Source of the DNA: Halopseudomonas maritima
GTDB lineage: Bacteria > Pseudomonadota > Gammaproteobacteria > Pseudomonadales > Pseudomonadaceae
Assembly: GCF_021545785.1 (NCBI RefSeq)
Contig: NZ_CP079801.1
Location: 186,001 to 250,000 of the forward strand
Length of the DNA: 64,000 nucleotides
Direction: 5' to 3'
This document shows positions 1-8,787 of the stretch, piece after piece. The position numbers were made by a program, and so were the translations under genes. The notes under the pieces were generated by a model. It saw only the letters and a list, made by a program, of their open reading frames with translations, had not been told where the DNA came from and searched no databases. The first letter of the stretch is position 1. The number at the start of each line of letters is the position of its first letter.

Positions 1-2270
1 GCCTGCAAGGCCTGTACTTCACCTGCGCAGGTCAACACGAGCACGACTGTCTGATGTCCTCACCACTGCCGGCCAGACAGTCCGGGTTTATCACGGAGCT
101 GTTGGAGCAGATCATCCTCGGTAACCCCCAGCGCGTATGCCTCGACCAGCAGCGCCGACAACATCAGCGGCGCCGTCAGCGCATCGGCCTGGGCCTGGCT
201 GCCGCCGGACTGGCAGCCTGCACCCTTGGCTGGGGCTGGGCCTATCACCAGCAGAGCGAGCGCCTCAGCCAGCTGGCGCAGCTGGCTGAGCACTTCCTGC
301 CTACTACGCCTACCATTGAAGCGCATAGCCGCATCACAGCGCTGCTGCAGCAATTGGACACCCGCTACGCGGCCACCCTGGTGCAACCCAAGGTAACCAG
401 TAGCGCGCTTGGCCAGAACCTGACGTTGGAGCAGGCTCCAGCAGTACAACCACAGGTGCAACGCCACTATCAGCAAGCGCTACGCGATTACCTGCAACCT
501 CTGATCAGCCGCCAGCTGGAGGCGCGGTTGCGCAGCGCACACGCCGATCGTCAACAGCTGATTGGCCACCTGCGCGCCTACCTGATGCTCAGCCAGAGCG
601 AGCGCCTGGACGCTGACTACCTGCAACAGTGGATGCGCGAAGAGTGGCGCCACCGATACCCCGACCAAGCCGACGTCCAACAACACCTGAACCAACACCT
701 TGCCAGGCTGCTGGCACTGCCCTGGCAGTCGGCAGCAGCAAACCACGAGCTAATCAGCGCGGTGCGCGAACAACTGCAGCAAGAGTCTCTGGCCCAGCTG
801 ACCTATCGTCTGCTGCGCGAACAGGCCCGCGCCCTGCCCACCTACCGCCTCGACAGCCAGTTGGGTGCCGATCACCAGCTGTTGGCCAGCCGACCGGTGG
901 AGATTCCCGGTTTCTATAGCAAGCCGGGCTATCAGACGCTGTTCCAACAACGGGGGCCGGCGTTAATCGAGCGCCTGCTGGAGGACAACTGGGTGCTTGG
1001 CAATCGCAGCCGCCTGACGCCCAGTGAGCGGCGGCAGCTGCTGATTGAAGTGGAAGCGCTTTACTTTCAGGATTACACCGATCAATGGGTACGCGCCCTG
1101 GCCGCACTGCGCATGGCACCGCTACGCAGCGGTCGTGCCGTCACCGATCTGGCCGCTCTGGGCGCCAGCAGCGCGCCACACCTGCAACTGCTGCTGCAAT
1201 TGCGCGAGCACACCCGGCTGATTGACCCGGCACTCGACCATTCAGCGCCTGCCAGCCCGGCCAAACAGGCGTTGCAGCAACAATTCTCCGAGTTGCACGC
1301 ACTGCTGGATGACACCGGCGCGCCCAGTCCAGCGCTGCGCCAGAGCCAGCAGGCGCTAGCGCAGCTGCAGCTGCAGGTCGCCCAGCTATATAACAGCGGC
1401 GACAGCGGCCAACAGGCCTTTGAAATGGCGCGCAAACGCATGCAGCATCAGGCTGATGCCATCAGCGCCACCCGTGACGCCGCCGGCGTGCTGCCGGCGC
1501 CACTCGACAGCTGGATCGGTCAGGTGGCGTCCGACGCCTGGGGACAGGTGTTGGCCGACGCAGGACGCTATCTCAATCAGCGCTACCGCGCAGACCTCTA
1601 CAGCGTCTACCGCAGCGCCCTCGCCCAGCGTTATCCATTCAGCGCTGACAGCAACCGCGACGTTGAACTGAATGACTTCCGCAGTTTCTTCCAGCATGAG
1701 GGTACGGTCGAGCGTTTTATCGGAAGTTACCTGCAACCCTTCGTCATCCACAGCAATGGACGCTACCGCCTGCGTTCGCTGGACGGCCGCAATCTGCCGC
1801 TCTCTGCGGCTCTACTGACGCAACTGGGCCGCGCTCAGGCGATCCGTGACGGCTTCTTTGCCGACGACCCCTTCGAGCCCGGCGTACAGTTTCGCCTTGA
1901 GCCCTATGCCCTGGATGCCAGTCTCGGCCGATCCAGCTTTCATTATGGCCCGCAGCAACTGGAGTATCGCCATGGCCCGATTGTCGCCACCGCTTTCCGC
2001 TGGCCTGCGGCAGAGGGCAGCGAGCGCATCAGCCTGACCCTGGAAGACCTCGGCGGCCGCCGCATGCGCCTGCAGCAGGAGGCCGGCGCCTGGTCTCTAT
2101 TCCGTCTGCTAGATCGGGTGGATATCGAACGCCAGGAAGAGCGCGATGCACTGCTACTGCGCGCCAGCATCGGCGGCATGCGCGCTCAGTACCTGCTGCA
2201 CAGCCAGCGAGCGCCCAATCCGTTTGACCCTGAACTGCTACGTAACTTCGCCCTGCCAGCGCAGCTATGA
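1..2270 (+). CDS. tssM: TssM (IcmF family) type VI secretion membrane protein, 5' truncated by the window
   Basis: The frame is open from base 3 and reads ...LQGLYFTCAGQHEHDCL before the first ATG at 54, so that ATG is internal and the gene starts upstream of the window. The piece YFTCAGQ matches the YFTSGTQ-type motif at the end of the cytoplasmic domain of TssM. A transmembrane helix follows (about residues 44-65 counted from base 54: GLGLAAAGLAACTLGWGWAY), then a long, mostly helical periplasmic region rich in Leu/Gln, and a beta-rich C-terminal part. About 756 residues are visible; the family is usually 1100-1200. TssM forms the inner-membrane and periplasmic part of the TssJLM complex. 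It overlaps pppA by ATGA, the order seen in HSI-II-type clusters. Confidence 0.9.
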   Translation, partial: LQGLYFTCAGQHEHDCLMSSPLPARQSGFITELLEQIILGNPQRVCLDQQRRQHQRRRQRIGLGLAAAGLAACTLGWGWAYHQQSERLSQLAQLAEHFLPTTPTIEAHSRITALLQQLDTRYAATLVQPKVTSSALGQNLTLEQAPAVQPQVQRHYQQALRDYLQPLISRQLEARLRSAHADRQQLIGHLRAYLMLSQSERLDADYLQQWMREEWRHRYPDQADVQQHLNQHLARLLALPWQSAAANHELISAVREQLQQESLAQLTYRLLREQARALPTYRLDSQLGADHQLLASRPVEIPGFYSKPGYQTLFQQRGPALIERLLEDNWVLGNRSRLTPSERRQLLIEVEALYFQDYTDQWVRALAALRMAPLRSGRAVTDLAALGASSAPHLQLLLQLREHTRLIDPALDHSAPASPAKQALQQQFSELHALLDDTGAPSPALRQSQQALAQLQLQVAQLYNSGDSGQQAFEMARKRMQHQADAISATRDAAGVLPAPLDSWIGQVASDAWGQVLADAGRYLNQRYRADLYSVYRSALAQRYPFSADSNRDVELNDFRSFFQHEGTVERFIGSYLQPFVIHSNGRYRLRSLDGRNLPLSAALLTQLGRAQAIRDGFFADDPFEPGVQFRLEPYALDASLGRSSFHYGPQQLEYRHGPIVATAFRWPAAEGSERISLTLEDLGGRRMRLQQEAGAWSLFRLLDRVDIERQEERDALLLRASIGGMRAQYLLHSQRAPNPFDPELLRNFALPAQL

Positions 2271-3007
2271 TCCACTGGGACAGTGCAAGCCAGACGCATA
2301 CCGGCAAGGTACGCAGTCGTAACGAAGACGCCGTGCTGGACCGGCGGCCACACAGCCTGTGGGCAGTCGCCGACGGCATGGGCGGCCACCAGAACGGCGC
2401 TCTGGCGAGCAGGATGATTGTCGAGCAACTGGCAGACCTGCCGTTAGGCGCCAATCTGGATCAAAACCAGCGGCGGATACGTCAGGCTCTGCATCAGGTC
2501 AACCATCGCCTGACCCAGGACCTGACGCTGTCCGCCGGCCAGCCCGCACCGCTGATTGGCAGCACCGTGGTCGCGGTCACCGCCTATGGCATGCGCGCAA
2601 TGTGTCTGTGGGCCGGCGACAGTCGCTGTTATCTGTGGCGCCGGCAGAAGCTCTACCTGCTATCCAAGGACCACACCCTCGCCCAGCAACTGATCAGTGG
2701 CGCCAATATGAGCCCGGCACAGGCTGCCCGACACCCCAGCGCCCAGGCGCTCACCCGCGCGGTGGGCGCGCACCAGATCCTGCGCCTGGACGTCACCGAG
2801 TTCAACCTGCAAAGCGGCGACCGACTGCTGCTATGCAGCGACGGCCTGTACCGTGCGCTGACAGTCCGCCAACTCAACCAGGCACTGGCGCTGCACAGCG
2901 CCCGCGCGGCGGTTGAGCACCTGTTTGCACAGGTCCTGCAAGGCGCCGCCAGCGACAACCTCAGTGCCATTGTCATCCGCCCGACTCCCCCGCCGAGCCT
3001 ACCGTGA
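2267..3007 (+). CDS. pppA: PP2C-type Ser/Thr phosphatase of the T6SS (PppA/Stp1)
   Basis: A 246-residue PP2C phosphatase with the metal-binding motifs in order: RNEDAVLD near residue 19, ADGMGGHQNGALAS near 36-50, GDSRCYLW near 117, CSDGLYRAL near 190 and SDNLSAIVI near 230. The Asp residues of ADGMGG, SDG and DN are the expected Mn/Mg ligands. In Pseudomonas T6SS loci this protein reverses phosphorylation by the partner kinase. It overlaps tssM by ATGA and the kinase by GTGA, so all three are probably translated from one message. No signal peptide or membrane segment is visible, so it should be cytoplasmic. Confidence 0.93.
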   Translation: MIHWDSASQTHTGKVRSRNEDAVLDRRPHSLWAVADGMGGHQNGALASRMIVEQLADLPLGANLDQNQRRIRQALHQVNHRLTQDLTLSAGQPAPLIGSTVVAVTAYGMRAMCLWAGDSRCYLWRRQKLYLLSKDHTLAQQLISGANMSPAQAARHPSAQALTRAVGAHQILRLDVTEFNLQSGDRLLLCSDGLYRALTVRQLNQALALHSARAAVEHLFAQVLQGAASDNLSAIVIRPTPPPSLP

Positions 3008-3933
3008 ACCAGGCAACCCAACCCCTGCAGGCACCCAGCGAGCTTCCGCAGCTGATGGGCAAACGCTACCAGATCGAGCGCCTGCTTGGCGTCGGCGGCA
3101 TGGGCGCGGTGTATCGCGCCCGCGACCTGCTACGTGAACAGTTTGGCGACCCCGAGCCCTGGGTCGCACTGAAAACCCTGAACGACACCTTCGCCCGCCA
3201 TCCCGACGCCAACGCCCTGCTGTACAGTGAATTTGCCCTTACCAGCCGCCTGCATCACCGCCATATAGTGCGCCCGCACAGCTTTCACGTGGACGCCGAA
3301 AGCCAGCGCGCCTTTCTTACCCTGGAATTACTGGATGGTCCCACGCTCGATCAGATCATGGCCTCGCACCCGCAGGGCATGCCCTGGGCCGAGCTGCAAC
3401 CCTTGGCTCTGGCCCTGCTGGATGCCCTGCGGCACGCTCACCAGCGCGGCGTGCTGCACGGCGACATCAAACCGACCAACGTGATGCTCTGTGCCAGCGG
3501 TGTCAGGTTGTTTGACTTCGGTCTGGGCCAGGCTAATGAAGGACTGTTGAGCAGCCTCCCAAAACTGTCGCGCCGCCGGCTGGCCGCCTGGACACCCCGC
3601 TACGCGGCGCTGGAACTGCTGGATGGCGGCGACCTTAGCAAGGCCACCGATCTCTACGCACTTGGTTGCGTACTGTATGAGCTTGCCAGCGGGCATCACC
3701 CCTTCAGCCGCCTGACCGCACGCCAGGCCATGCGCATGGACCAGTACGCCAGCTTGCAAAAACCCGCCGGCTTGCCAGCGCACTGTTGGCCAGCACTGCG
3801 CACTGCGCTGGCTTTCGAACCGGCACAACGTCAAGGCAGTGTGGAACAGCTACGGGAGGTTTTCGGGCAACCGAGTCGACGCTGGTGGCTGCCGCTGAAG
3901 CGTAATCGGCCGACGGTATTGCCGCCGGCCTGA
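3004..3933 (+). CDS. ppkA: Hanks-type Ser/Thr protein kinase of the T6SS (PpkA/Stk1)
   Basis: A 309-residue protein that is almost only a kinase domain. Visible motifs are the glycine loop GVGGMGAVYRARD near residue 30, the ATP lysine in WVALKTL near 55, catalytic HGDIKPTN near 155, LFDFGLG near 173, and PRYAALELL near 200 in the APE position. The catalytic loop has HGD instead of HRD, so the kinase lacks the usual activation-loop-coordinating Arg; Asp, Lys and Asn are kept. There is no FHA, vWA or transmembrane extension, unlike HSI-I PpkA, which fits the short Stk1 kinase of HSI-II loci. The start is GTG, overlapping the pppA stop. It is the last gene of the T6SS operon here, 8 bp from convergent thrH. 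Confidence 0.92.
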   Translation: MNQATQPLQAPSELPQLMGKRYQIERLLGVGGMGAVYRARDLLREQFGDPEPWVALKTLNDTFARHPDANALLYSEFALTSRLHHRHIVRPHSFHVDAESQRAFLTLELLDGPTLDQIMASHPQGMPWAELQPLALALLDALRHAHQRGVLHGDIKPTNVMLCASGVRLFDFGLGQANEGLLSSLPKLSRRRLAAWTPRYAALELLDGGDLSKATDLYALGCVLYELASGHHPFSRLTARQAMRMDQYASLQKPAGLPAHCWPALRTALAFEPAQRQGSVEQLREVFGQPSRRWWLPLKRNRPTVLPPA

Positions 3934-3941
3934 GGGTCAAA

Positions 3942-4559
3942 TCAGAGCGCCAGCTCGCGATTGGAGGCGGCGATAAAGGCCTTCTTCAGGTCTTCGTAGG
4001 TGTGAACTGCGGGGAATTGCGGAAACTCGCGAATCACATTGTCCGGGGCATGGAACAGAATACCGGCATGTGCTTCAGACAGCATGGTAGTGTCGTTGTA
4101 GGAGTCACCCGCCGCGATGATGCGGTAGTAGATACTCTTCAGCGCGATGACCGACTGGCGCTTGGGGTCTTTCTGGCGCAGCTGATAGTCAACAACACGG
4201 TCGTTCTCATCCGTGATCAGGCGGTGGCACAGCAGCGTTGGGAAACCGAGCTGACGCATCAGCGGCTGGGAGAACTCATAGAAGGTGTCAGACAGAATGA
4301 CGACCTGAAAACGCTCACGCAGCCAATCGACAAACTCAACAGCGCCTTCCAGCGGCTTCAGCGTCGCGATGACTTCTTGGATATCCGACAGCTTGAGGCC
4401 GTGCTTGTCGAGAATAGACAGACGTTGCTTCATCAGCACGTCGTAATCGGGAATGTCACGGGTGGTCGCCTTGAGCTCCTCAATGCCGGTCTTTTCGGCA
4501 AAGGCAATCCAGATTTCCGGGACCAGTACGCCCTCCAGGTCAAGGCAAGCAATTTCCAC
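3942..4559 (-). CDS. thrH: ThrH, phosphoserine phosphatase / homoserine phosphotransferase (HAD family)
   Basis: A HAD-superfamily protein of 205 residues beginning EIACLDLEGVLVPEIW, where DLEGV holds the nucleophile Asp. ILSDTFYEF is HAD motif II and AAGDSYNDTTM is motif III/IV. I place the start at a GTG (4559) because AGGAG lies 7 bases upstream and this gives the usual ThrH length; the open frame further upstream is not conserved-looking. In P. aeruginosa ThrH dephosphorylates phosphoserine and can move phosphate to homoserine, linking serine and threonine metabolism. It is convergent with the T6SS kinase and divergent from cysH. Confidence 0.93.
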   Translation of the reverse strand: MEIACLDLEGVLVPEIWIAFAEKTGIEELKATTRDIPDYDVLMKQRLSILDKHGLKLSDIQEVIATLKPLEGAVEFVDWLRERFQVVILSDTFYEFSQPLMRQLGFPTLLCHRLITDENDRVVDYQLRQKDPKRQSVIALKSIYYRIIAAGDSYNDTTMLSEAHAGILFHAPDNVIREFPQFPAVHTYEDLKKAFIAASNRELAL

Positions 4560-4659
4560 GCGACACTCCTGATTTTCAATAGTTGAGGCTGGCGCACAAT
4601 CTACCGGCAAGCGCCCCCGCGCGCAACGGGAAGCGGGTTTCCACCGCCCGCCACCATGG

Positions 4660-4781
4660 CAAAAAGGCATAAAAATATAACCAAATAAAAGAGGATGGAC
4701 TAAGACGCCCTTTGTTAGACTGCCGGCGTAAACCAGAAACGGTGGCACACCGATCCACCGCCGGATTGAGAGCCTGATGCA
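4660..4781 (+). promoter_or_regulatory. AT-rich upstream region of cysH, possible CysB target
   Basis: The stretch 4662-4690 is an A/T-rich run in an otherwise GC-rich region, ending about 90 bases before the cysH ATG. CysB is known to bind AT-rich sites upstream of cys promoters, and cysB is the next gene but convergent. I infer that this is the cysH control region; I cannot define a clear -35/-10 pair. Confidence 0.4.
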
Positions 4782-5507
4782 ATGAGTAATTTCGACATCG
4801 ACCAGTTGGCCAGCGAATACGCCAACAAGTCGCCCCAGCAGATCCTCGAACTTGCCCTGGGCCAGTTCGACAATCTCTGGCTGTCATTCAGTGGCGCCGA
4901 CGATATCGTCGCTCTGGATATGGCCTGGAAAATCAACCCCGAGATCAAGGTGTTCACCCTGGACACCGGCCGCCTGCACGCCGAGACCTACCGCTTCCTT
5001 GAGCAGGTACGCAAACACTACGGCATTGAGCTTGAAGTGCTGTCTCCAGATCACCAGCAACTGGAAGCCTACGTCCGTGAAAACGGCCTGTTCGACTTCT
5101 ATGAAAACGGTCACGGCGGCTGCTGCGGTGTGCGCAAGATTGCCCCGCTGCGCCGCAAACTCGGCACAGTCGACGCCTGGATTACCGGCCAGCGCAAGGA
5201 TCAAAGCCCCACCCGTGCCGACGTGCCGGTGATTCAGCTGGACACCGCCTTTTCGACGGACGACCACTCACTGGTGAAGTTCAACCCGCTGGCAAACTAC
5301 AGCAGCGAGGACGTCTGGAACTACATCCGCATGCTGGAAATCCCCTACAACCCGCTGCACGAGAAGGGCTTTATCAGTATCGGTTGCGAGCCCTGCACCC
5401 GTCCGGTCCTGCCCAACCAGCATGAGCGCGAAGGCCGCTGGTGGTGGGAGGAGTCGACCAAGAAGGAATGCGGCCTGCACGCCAGCAACCTGATTGCCCG
5501 CAGTTAG
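4782..5507 (+). CDS. cysH: Adenosine 5'-phosphosulfate reductase CysH (assimilatory, [4Fe-4S] type)
   Basis: A 241-residue member of the PAPS/APS reductase family. It has the nucleotide-binding P-loop-like SFSGADD near residue 36, and the cysteine pairs GGCCGVRK (near 113) and GCEPCTRP (near 200) that ligate a [4Fe-4S] cluster. Those pairs define the APS-using bacterial type rather than the E. coli PAPS type. The catalytic Cys sits in KKECGLH near the C terminus. It reduces APS to sulfite with thioredoxin in cysteine biosynthesis. It ends 25 bp from convergent cysB, the usual Pseudomonas arrangement. Confidence 0.96.
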   Translation: MSNFDIDQLASEYANKSPQQILELALGQFDNLWLSFSGADDIVALDMAWKINPEIKVFTLDTGRLHAETYRFLEQVRKHYGIELEVLSPDHQQLEAYVRENGLFDFYENGHGGCCGVRKIAPLRRKLGTVDAWITGQRKDQSPTRADVPVIQLDTAFSTDDHSLVKFNPLANYSSEDVWNYIRMLEIPYNPLHEKGFISIGCEPCTRPVLPNQHEREGRWWWEESTKKECGLHASNLIARS

Positions 5508-5525
5508 GGCCTGTTACCGACCGAG

Positions 5526-5545
5526 GCCGGTGCTAGAGCACCGGC
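5526..5545. terminator. Stem-loop between convergent cysH and cysB
   Basis: GCCGGTGC and GCACCGGC are perfect 8-bp arms around TAGA, lying between the two convergent genes and overlapping the end of cysB. No long T-run follows on either strand, so termination strength is uncertain. Confidence 0.5.
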
Positions 5546-6507
5546 AACTCGACCCCATCAAATAAAGCTTCCAGCTCCACCTTATTACCGCACAGCAGCG
5601 CCTGCTCGATCACATCGCGGGTCAGGTGAGGCGCAAAGGCTTCGATAAATTCGTACATATAGCCGCGCAGGAAGGTGCCTCGGCGGAAGCCAATCTTGGT
5701 CACACTCGATTCAAACAGCCGGCTGGCGTCAATGACCACCAGGTCCGGGTCAGCCACCGGGTCAACCGCCATGTGCGCGACAATGCCGACTCCCAGGCCC
5801 AACCGCACATAGGTCTTGATCACGTCGGCGTCGGCAGCGGTAAACACCACCTTGGGCGACAATCCGCGATTATTGAACGCATCGTCGAGCTTGGAGCGGC
5901 CGGTAAAACCAAACACGTAAGTGACCAGCGGCCAATCCGCCAACGCCTCCAGCGTCAACTCTGGCAGCTGCGTCAAGGGATGCCCTTTGGGCACGATGAC
6001 GCAGCGATTCCAACGATAACAAGGCATCATCACCAGGTCGGAGAATAACTCCAGTGCTTCGGTGGCGATGGCAAAATCGGCGGTGCCATCAACCGTCATC
6101 TCGCAGATCTGCATCGGCGACCCTTGATGCATATGCAGGGACACTTCCGGGTAACTCTGGATGAACTTCTGAATGATCGGTGGCAACGCGTAACGCGCCT
6201 GGGTGTGCGTTGTTGCCAACGTCAAGGTGCCCTTGCGCTCATTGCTGAACTCTTGGGCAATCTGCTTGATGCTGTCGACCTTGCGCAGTATCTCGCCAGC
6301 GGTAGCGATAATACGCTCGCCCGCTGGCGTAATACGGGTCAGGTGCTTGCCACTGCGAGAAAACACCTCTACGCCCAACTCGTCCTCAAGCAGGCGAATC
6401 TGCTTGCTGATGCCAGGCTGAGAGGTATAGAGACTCTGGGCGGTGGCGGACACGTTCAGGTCATGGTGGGCCACTTCCCAGATATAGCGCAGCTGCTGCA
6501 GCTTCAT
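5533..6507 (-). CDS. cysB: CysB, LysR-type regulator of sulfur assimilation
   Basis: A 324-residue LysR-family protein starting MKLQQLRYIWEVAHHDLNVS, with an N-terminal winged helix-turn-helix (about 1-60; SQPGISKQIRLLEDELG) and a two-lobed effector domain (about 90-300; TTHTQARYALP and GLGVGIVAHMAV). Sequence and length are typical of CysB, which senses O-acetylserine/N-acetylserine and activates cys genes. It lies beside convergent cysH and about 157 bp downstream of the nucleotidase gene on the same strand. Confidence 0.96.
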   Translation of the reverse strand: MKLQQLRYIWEVAHHDLNVSATAQSLYTSQPGISKQIRLLEDELGVEVFSRSGKHLTRITPAGERIIATAGEILRKVDSIKQIAQEFSNERKGTLTLATTHTQARYALPPIIQKFIQSYPEVSLHMHQGSPMQICEMTVDGTADFAIATEALELFSDLVMMPCYRWNRCVIVPKGHPLTQLPELTLEALADWPLVTYVFGFTGRSKLDDAFNNRGLSPKVVFTAADADVIKTYVRLGLGVGIVAHMAVDPVADPDLVVIDASRLFESSVTKIGFRRGTFLRGYMYEFIEAFAPHLTRDVIEQALLCGNKVELEALFDGVELPVL

Positions 6508-6664
6508 GAATGCATCCTCTGTCGATCCAAACCCGGTGCGGCTTGGCTGGCGCGGCAGCGCGGAAAGCGCTTATAACCAGATCGCCTGTTTTGACAGTTA
6601 GGTTAGTCCATAAATTCCAGCAACGGAACGAATTAGTGCTGCGTCTCACACAGCCAATCGCTCA

Positions 6665-7582
6665 TCAAGCTGAAGAGGATGGTTTGAGGTTGCTGATCCC
6701 GTGCGGCACATGCCCGGTAGGCACCACGCCCACGGCGCGCTGACAGTGGCCTTCCTGATCATCAAAAAACAGGTCGGCACCAAAGGCCTGGAGAAACTGC
6801 GACTTGTCCAGCCCGCCGAGAAACAGCGACTCGTCCAGTCGAATATCCCACTCGCGCAAGGTGCGGATCACCCGCTCATGGGCCGGAGCACTGCGGGCGG
6901 TGAACAGCGCCGTGCGAATCGGGCACTGTTCGCCGGCAAATTCGGTCTGAATTCGATTGAGCGCGGCAAGAAACGGTTTGAACGGACCACCGCCGAGGGG
7001 GTCGCGTGCGGCGGCCTGTTCACTGGCCTGGAAAGCGGCCAGCCCGTCGCGCTGAAACACCTGCTCCGACTCATCGGAGAAAAGCACCGCATCCCCATCA
7101 AAGGCAATACGCAGCTCATCGCGCTGCTCTGGACGGCGCTTGGCTGGCAGAATGGTTGCCGCAGCAAAACCGGCCTCCAGCGTCGCGCGCACATCTTCAG
7201 CGTGCGTCGAGAGAAACAGCTGACAACCAAAGGCCGGAATGTAGGTAAAGGGACTACGGCCGCCAGCAAACGCCGCGCGGGTGATGCCAAGGCCATAGTG
7301 CTGAATGGAATTGAATACCCGCAAGCCGGTGTCCGCGCTGTTACGCGAGATCAGCACAACCTCGACGCGGCTATCGCCTTCGAGCAGATTGTTGATGCGC
7401 AGCAGCTTTTGCACCAGCGCAAAGGCTTCGCCCGGGTCCAGCGGAATATCCTCACGGGCGATCTGATACTGCCGGTAGGCTTCCAGCCCCTGCTGCTCGA
7501 AAACCTGATGGCTTTCGTCCAGATCAAACAGCGCTCTGGACGAGATGGCAATGACCAGTTTGTCTCCGAGCAGGCTGGGCAT
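6665..7582 (-). CDS. 5'-nucleotidase (cytosolic 5'-nucleotidase family, Pfam 5-nucleotidase)
   Basis: A 305-residue protein with LVIAISSRALFDLDESH at the N terminus, VVLISRNSADTGLRVFNSI near 78, ALFTARSAPAHERVIRTLREW near 235 and DLFFDDQEGHCQ near the C terminus. These match the bacterial relatives of cytosolic 5'-nucleotidase I, which hydrolyse nucleoside monophosphates through an Asp nucleophile. The start ATG is 9 bp after the stop of the upstream reductase gene, so the two probably form an operon. The physiological substrate cannot be told from sequence. Confidence 0.85.
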   Translation of the reverse strand: MPSLLGDKLVIAISSRALFDLDESHQVFEQQGLEAYRQYQIAREDIPLDPGEAFALVQKLLRINNLLEGDSRVEVVLISRNSADTGLRVFNSIQHYGLGITRAAFAGGRSPFTYIPAFGCQLFLSTHAEDVRATLEAGFAAATILPAKRRPEQRDELRIAFDGDAVLFSDESEQVFQRDGLAAFQASEQAAARDPLGGGPFKPFLAALNRIQTEFAGEQCPIRTALFTARSAPAHERVIRTLREWDIRLDESLFLGGLDKSQFLQAFGADLFFDDQEGHCQRAVGVVPTGHVPHGISNLKPSSSA

Positions 7583-7591
7583 GGAACGTCC

Positions 7592-8548
7592 CTATTCGTT
7601 AGTCAGGTAGCGGGCCTGAAGAAATGTCAGCTGATCCAACATTGCCTCGATTTTCGGTAGGCTGCAACCGGCCTCTGCGCCCAGACGCAGCAGCTCACCA
7701 TAGAGAGCGTCCAGCTCCATCGGGCGCTTGTGCAGCCAGTCATGGTACATGCTCGGATGGTAGTCCGGCATGGCTTCAGTACCCTTGAACATGTAGTCGA
7801 TCACACCATCAGGGATGCCGACGCCACGCGCACGGGCAGCAGCAATCACTTCTTCCATCATTTCGGTGATCAGCTTACGGCTGGCGGGGTTGTTGACCAG
7901 TTCCTGAGTACCGGCGTTGAGCACTACAGAGATGCCATTGAAGGGCGCATTCCAGATCAGCTTCTGCCAGCGCGCCTCATCTACACCAGGCAGCAGACGG
8001 GTCGGGATATCGCCCGAGGTGAGCAATGCCACGCCCTCTTCCAGCAGCGCCTGCTGCTCGTCCTTGGTCGCCGCCGGGCCAGAGTGATAGCCCAGATCAA
8101 TCATTCCGTTGGACTGGTGCTTGACCACACCCGGACCTTCGCGGAACAGGCAGACGTAACACAGGCCGCCGATCAGGTGCATGCTGTCAGGCAGGAAGGG
8201 GCGCAGGTGATCTTCATTGTTCAGGCCATTCTGCAGCAATACGACCTTGGCATCGGACTTGCCTGCCTTGGCAATAATGTCGCCCAGATTGCCGGCGGTG
8301 GATTTTGCGCCTACGAAAATCCAGTCGCACTTGGGCATGTCTGCGGCATCCTTGTACGCCTGAACCGGATGCACGTGCAGTGTGGGGTTGACCAGACTGT
8401 CGATGGTAATGCCCTTCTCTTTTACCACTTCGTATTCGCTACGCAGCAGGAAGTGCACGTCATTACCGCCATTGGCCAGCATCGCGCCGTAAAAACCACC
8501 GATAGCGCCGGTGCCAATGATCCCGATCTTCAGATTACTCTGACTCAT
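7592..8548 (-). CDS. panE: 2-dehydropantoate 2-reductase family protein (PanE/ApbA-like)
   Basis: A 318-residue protein with an N-terminal NADPH-binding glycine motif (GTGAIGGFYGAMLA, near 10-23) and the two-domain layout of ketopantoate reductases (ApbA_N about 1-150, ApbA_C about 185-310). QNGLNNEDHL and WQKLIWNAPFNGISVV are family-typical, with Lys and Asn in the positions used for catalysis. It would make pantoate for CoA biosynthesis. Pseudomonads carry several paralogues, so this may serve another 2-oxoacid. It is the upstream gene of an operon with the nucleotidase. Confidence 0.82.
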   Translation of the reverse strand: MSQSNLKIGIIGTGAIGGFYGAMLANGGNDVHFLLRSEYEVVKEKGITIDSLVNPTLHVHPVQAYKDAADMPKCDWIFVGAKSTAGNLGDIIAKAGKSDAKVVLLQNGLNNEDHLRPFLPDSMHLIGGLCYVCLFREGPGVVKHQSNGMIDLGYHSGPAATKDEQQALLEEGVALLTSGDIPTRLLPGVDEARWQKLIWNAPFNGISVVLNAGTQELVNNPASRKLITEMMEEVIAAARARGVGIPDGVIDYMFKGTEAMPDYHPSMYHDWLHKRPMELDALYGELLRLGAEAGCSLPKIEAMLDQLTFLQARYLTNE

Positions 8549-8787
8549 ACAACCCTCATTTGGATGATGTGTTATTGGTATCCGGCCATGGTAATCCGCC
8601 CACCTGCTGCACGACAGTCAACAACACGACAAAATCAGGCCACTGCTGCACATTCGGGCGCCGATTAATTTTGTTTTTCAGGGCGATAGCGGCCTGCGGG
8701 GTAGCCTAAGCGGCCAACCTTGATTAAGCTGTGACGCACTCAAAATAGTGCCGCACTACGCGGCCGGTACCACTTCCGGGAAGACTG

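Noticed and set aside
54..56. ATG at 54 as start of the first gene
   Set aside because: The same frame is open to the window edge and encodes a TssM-like motif before it, so the gene is truncated by the window.
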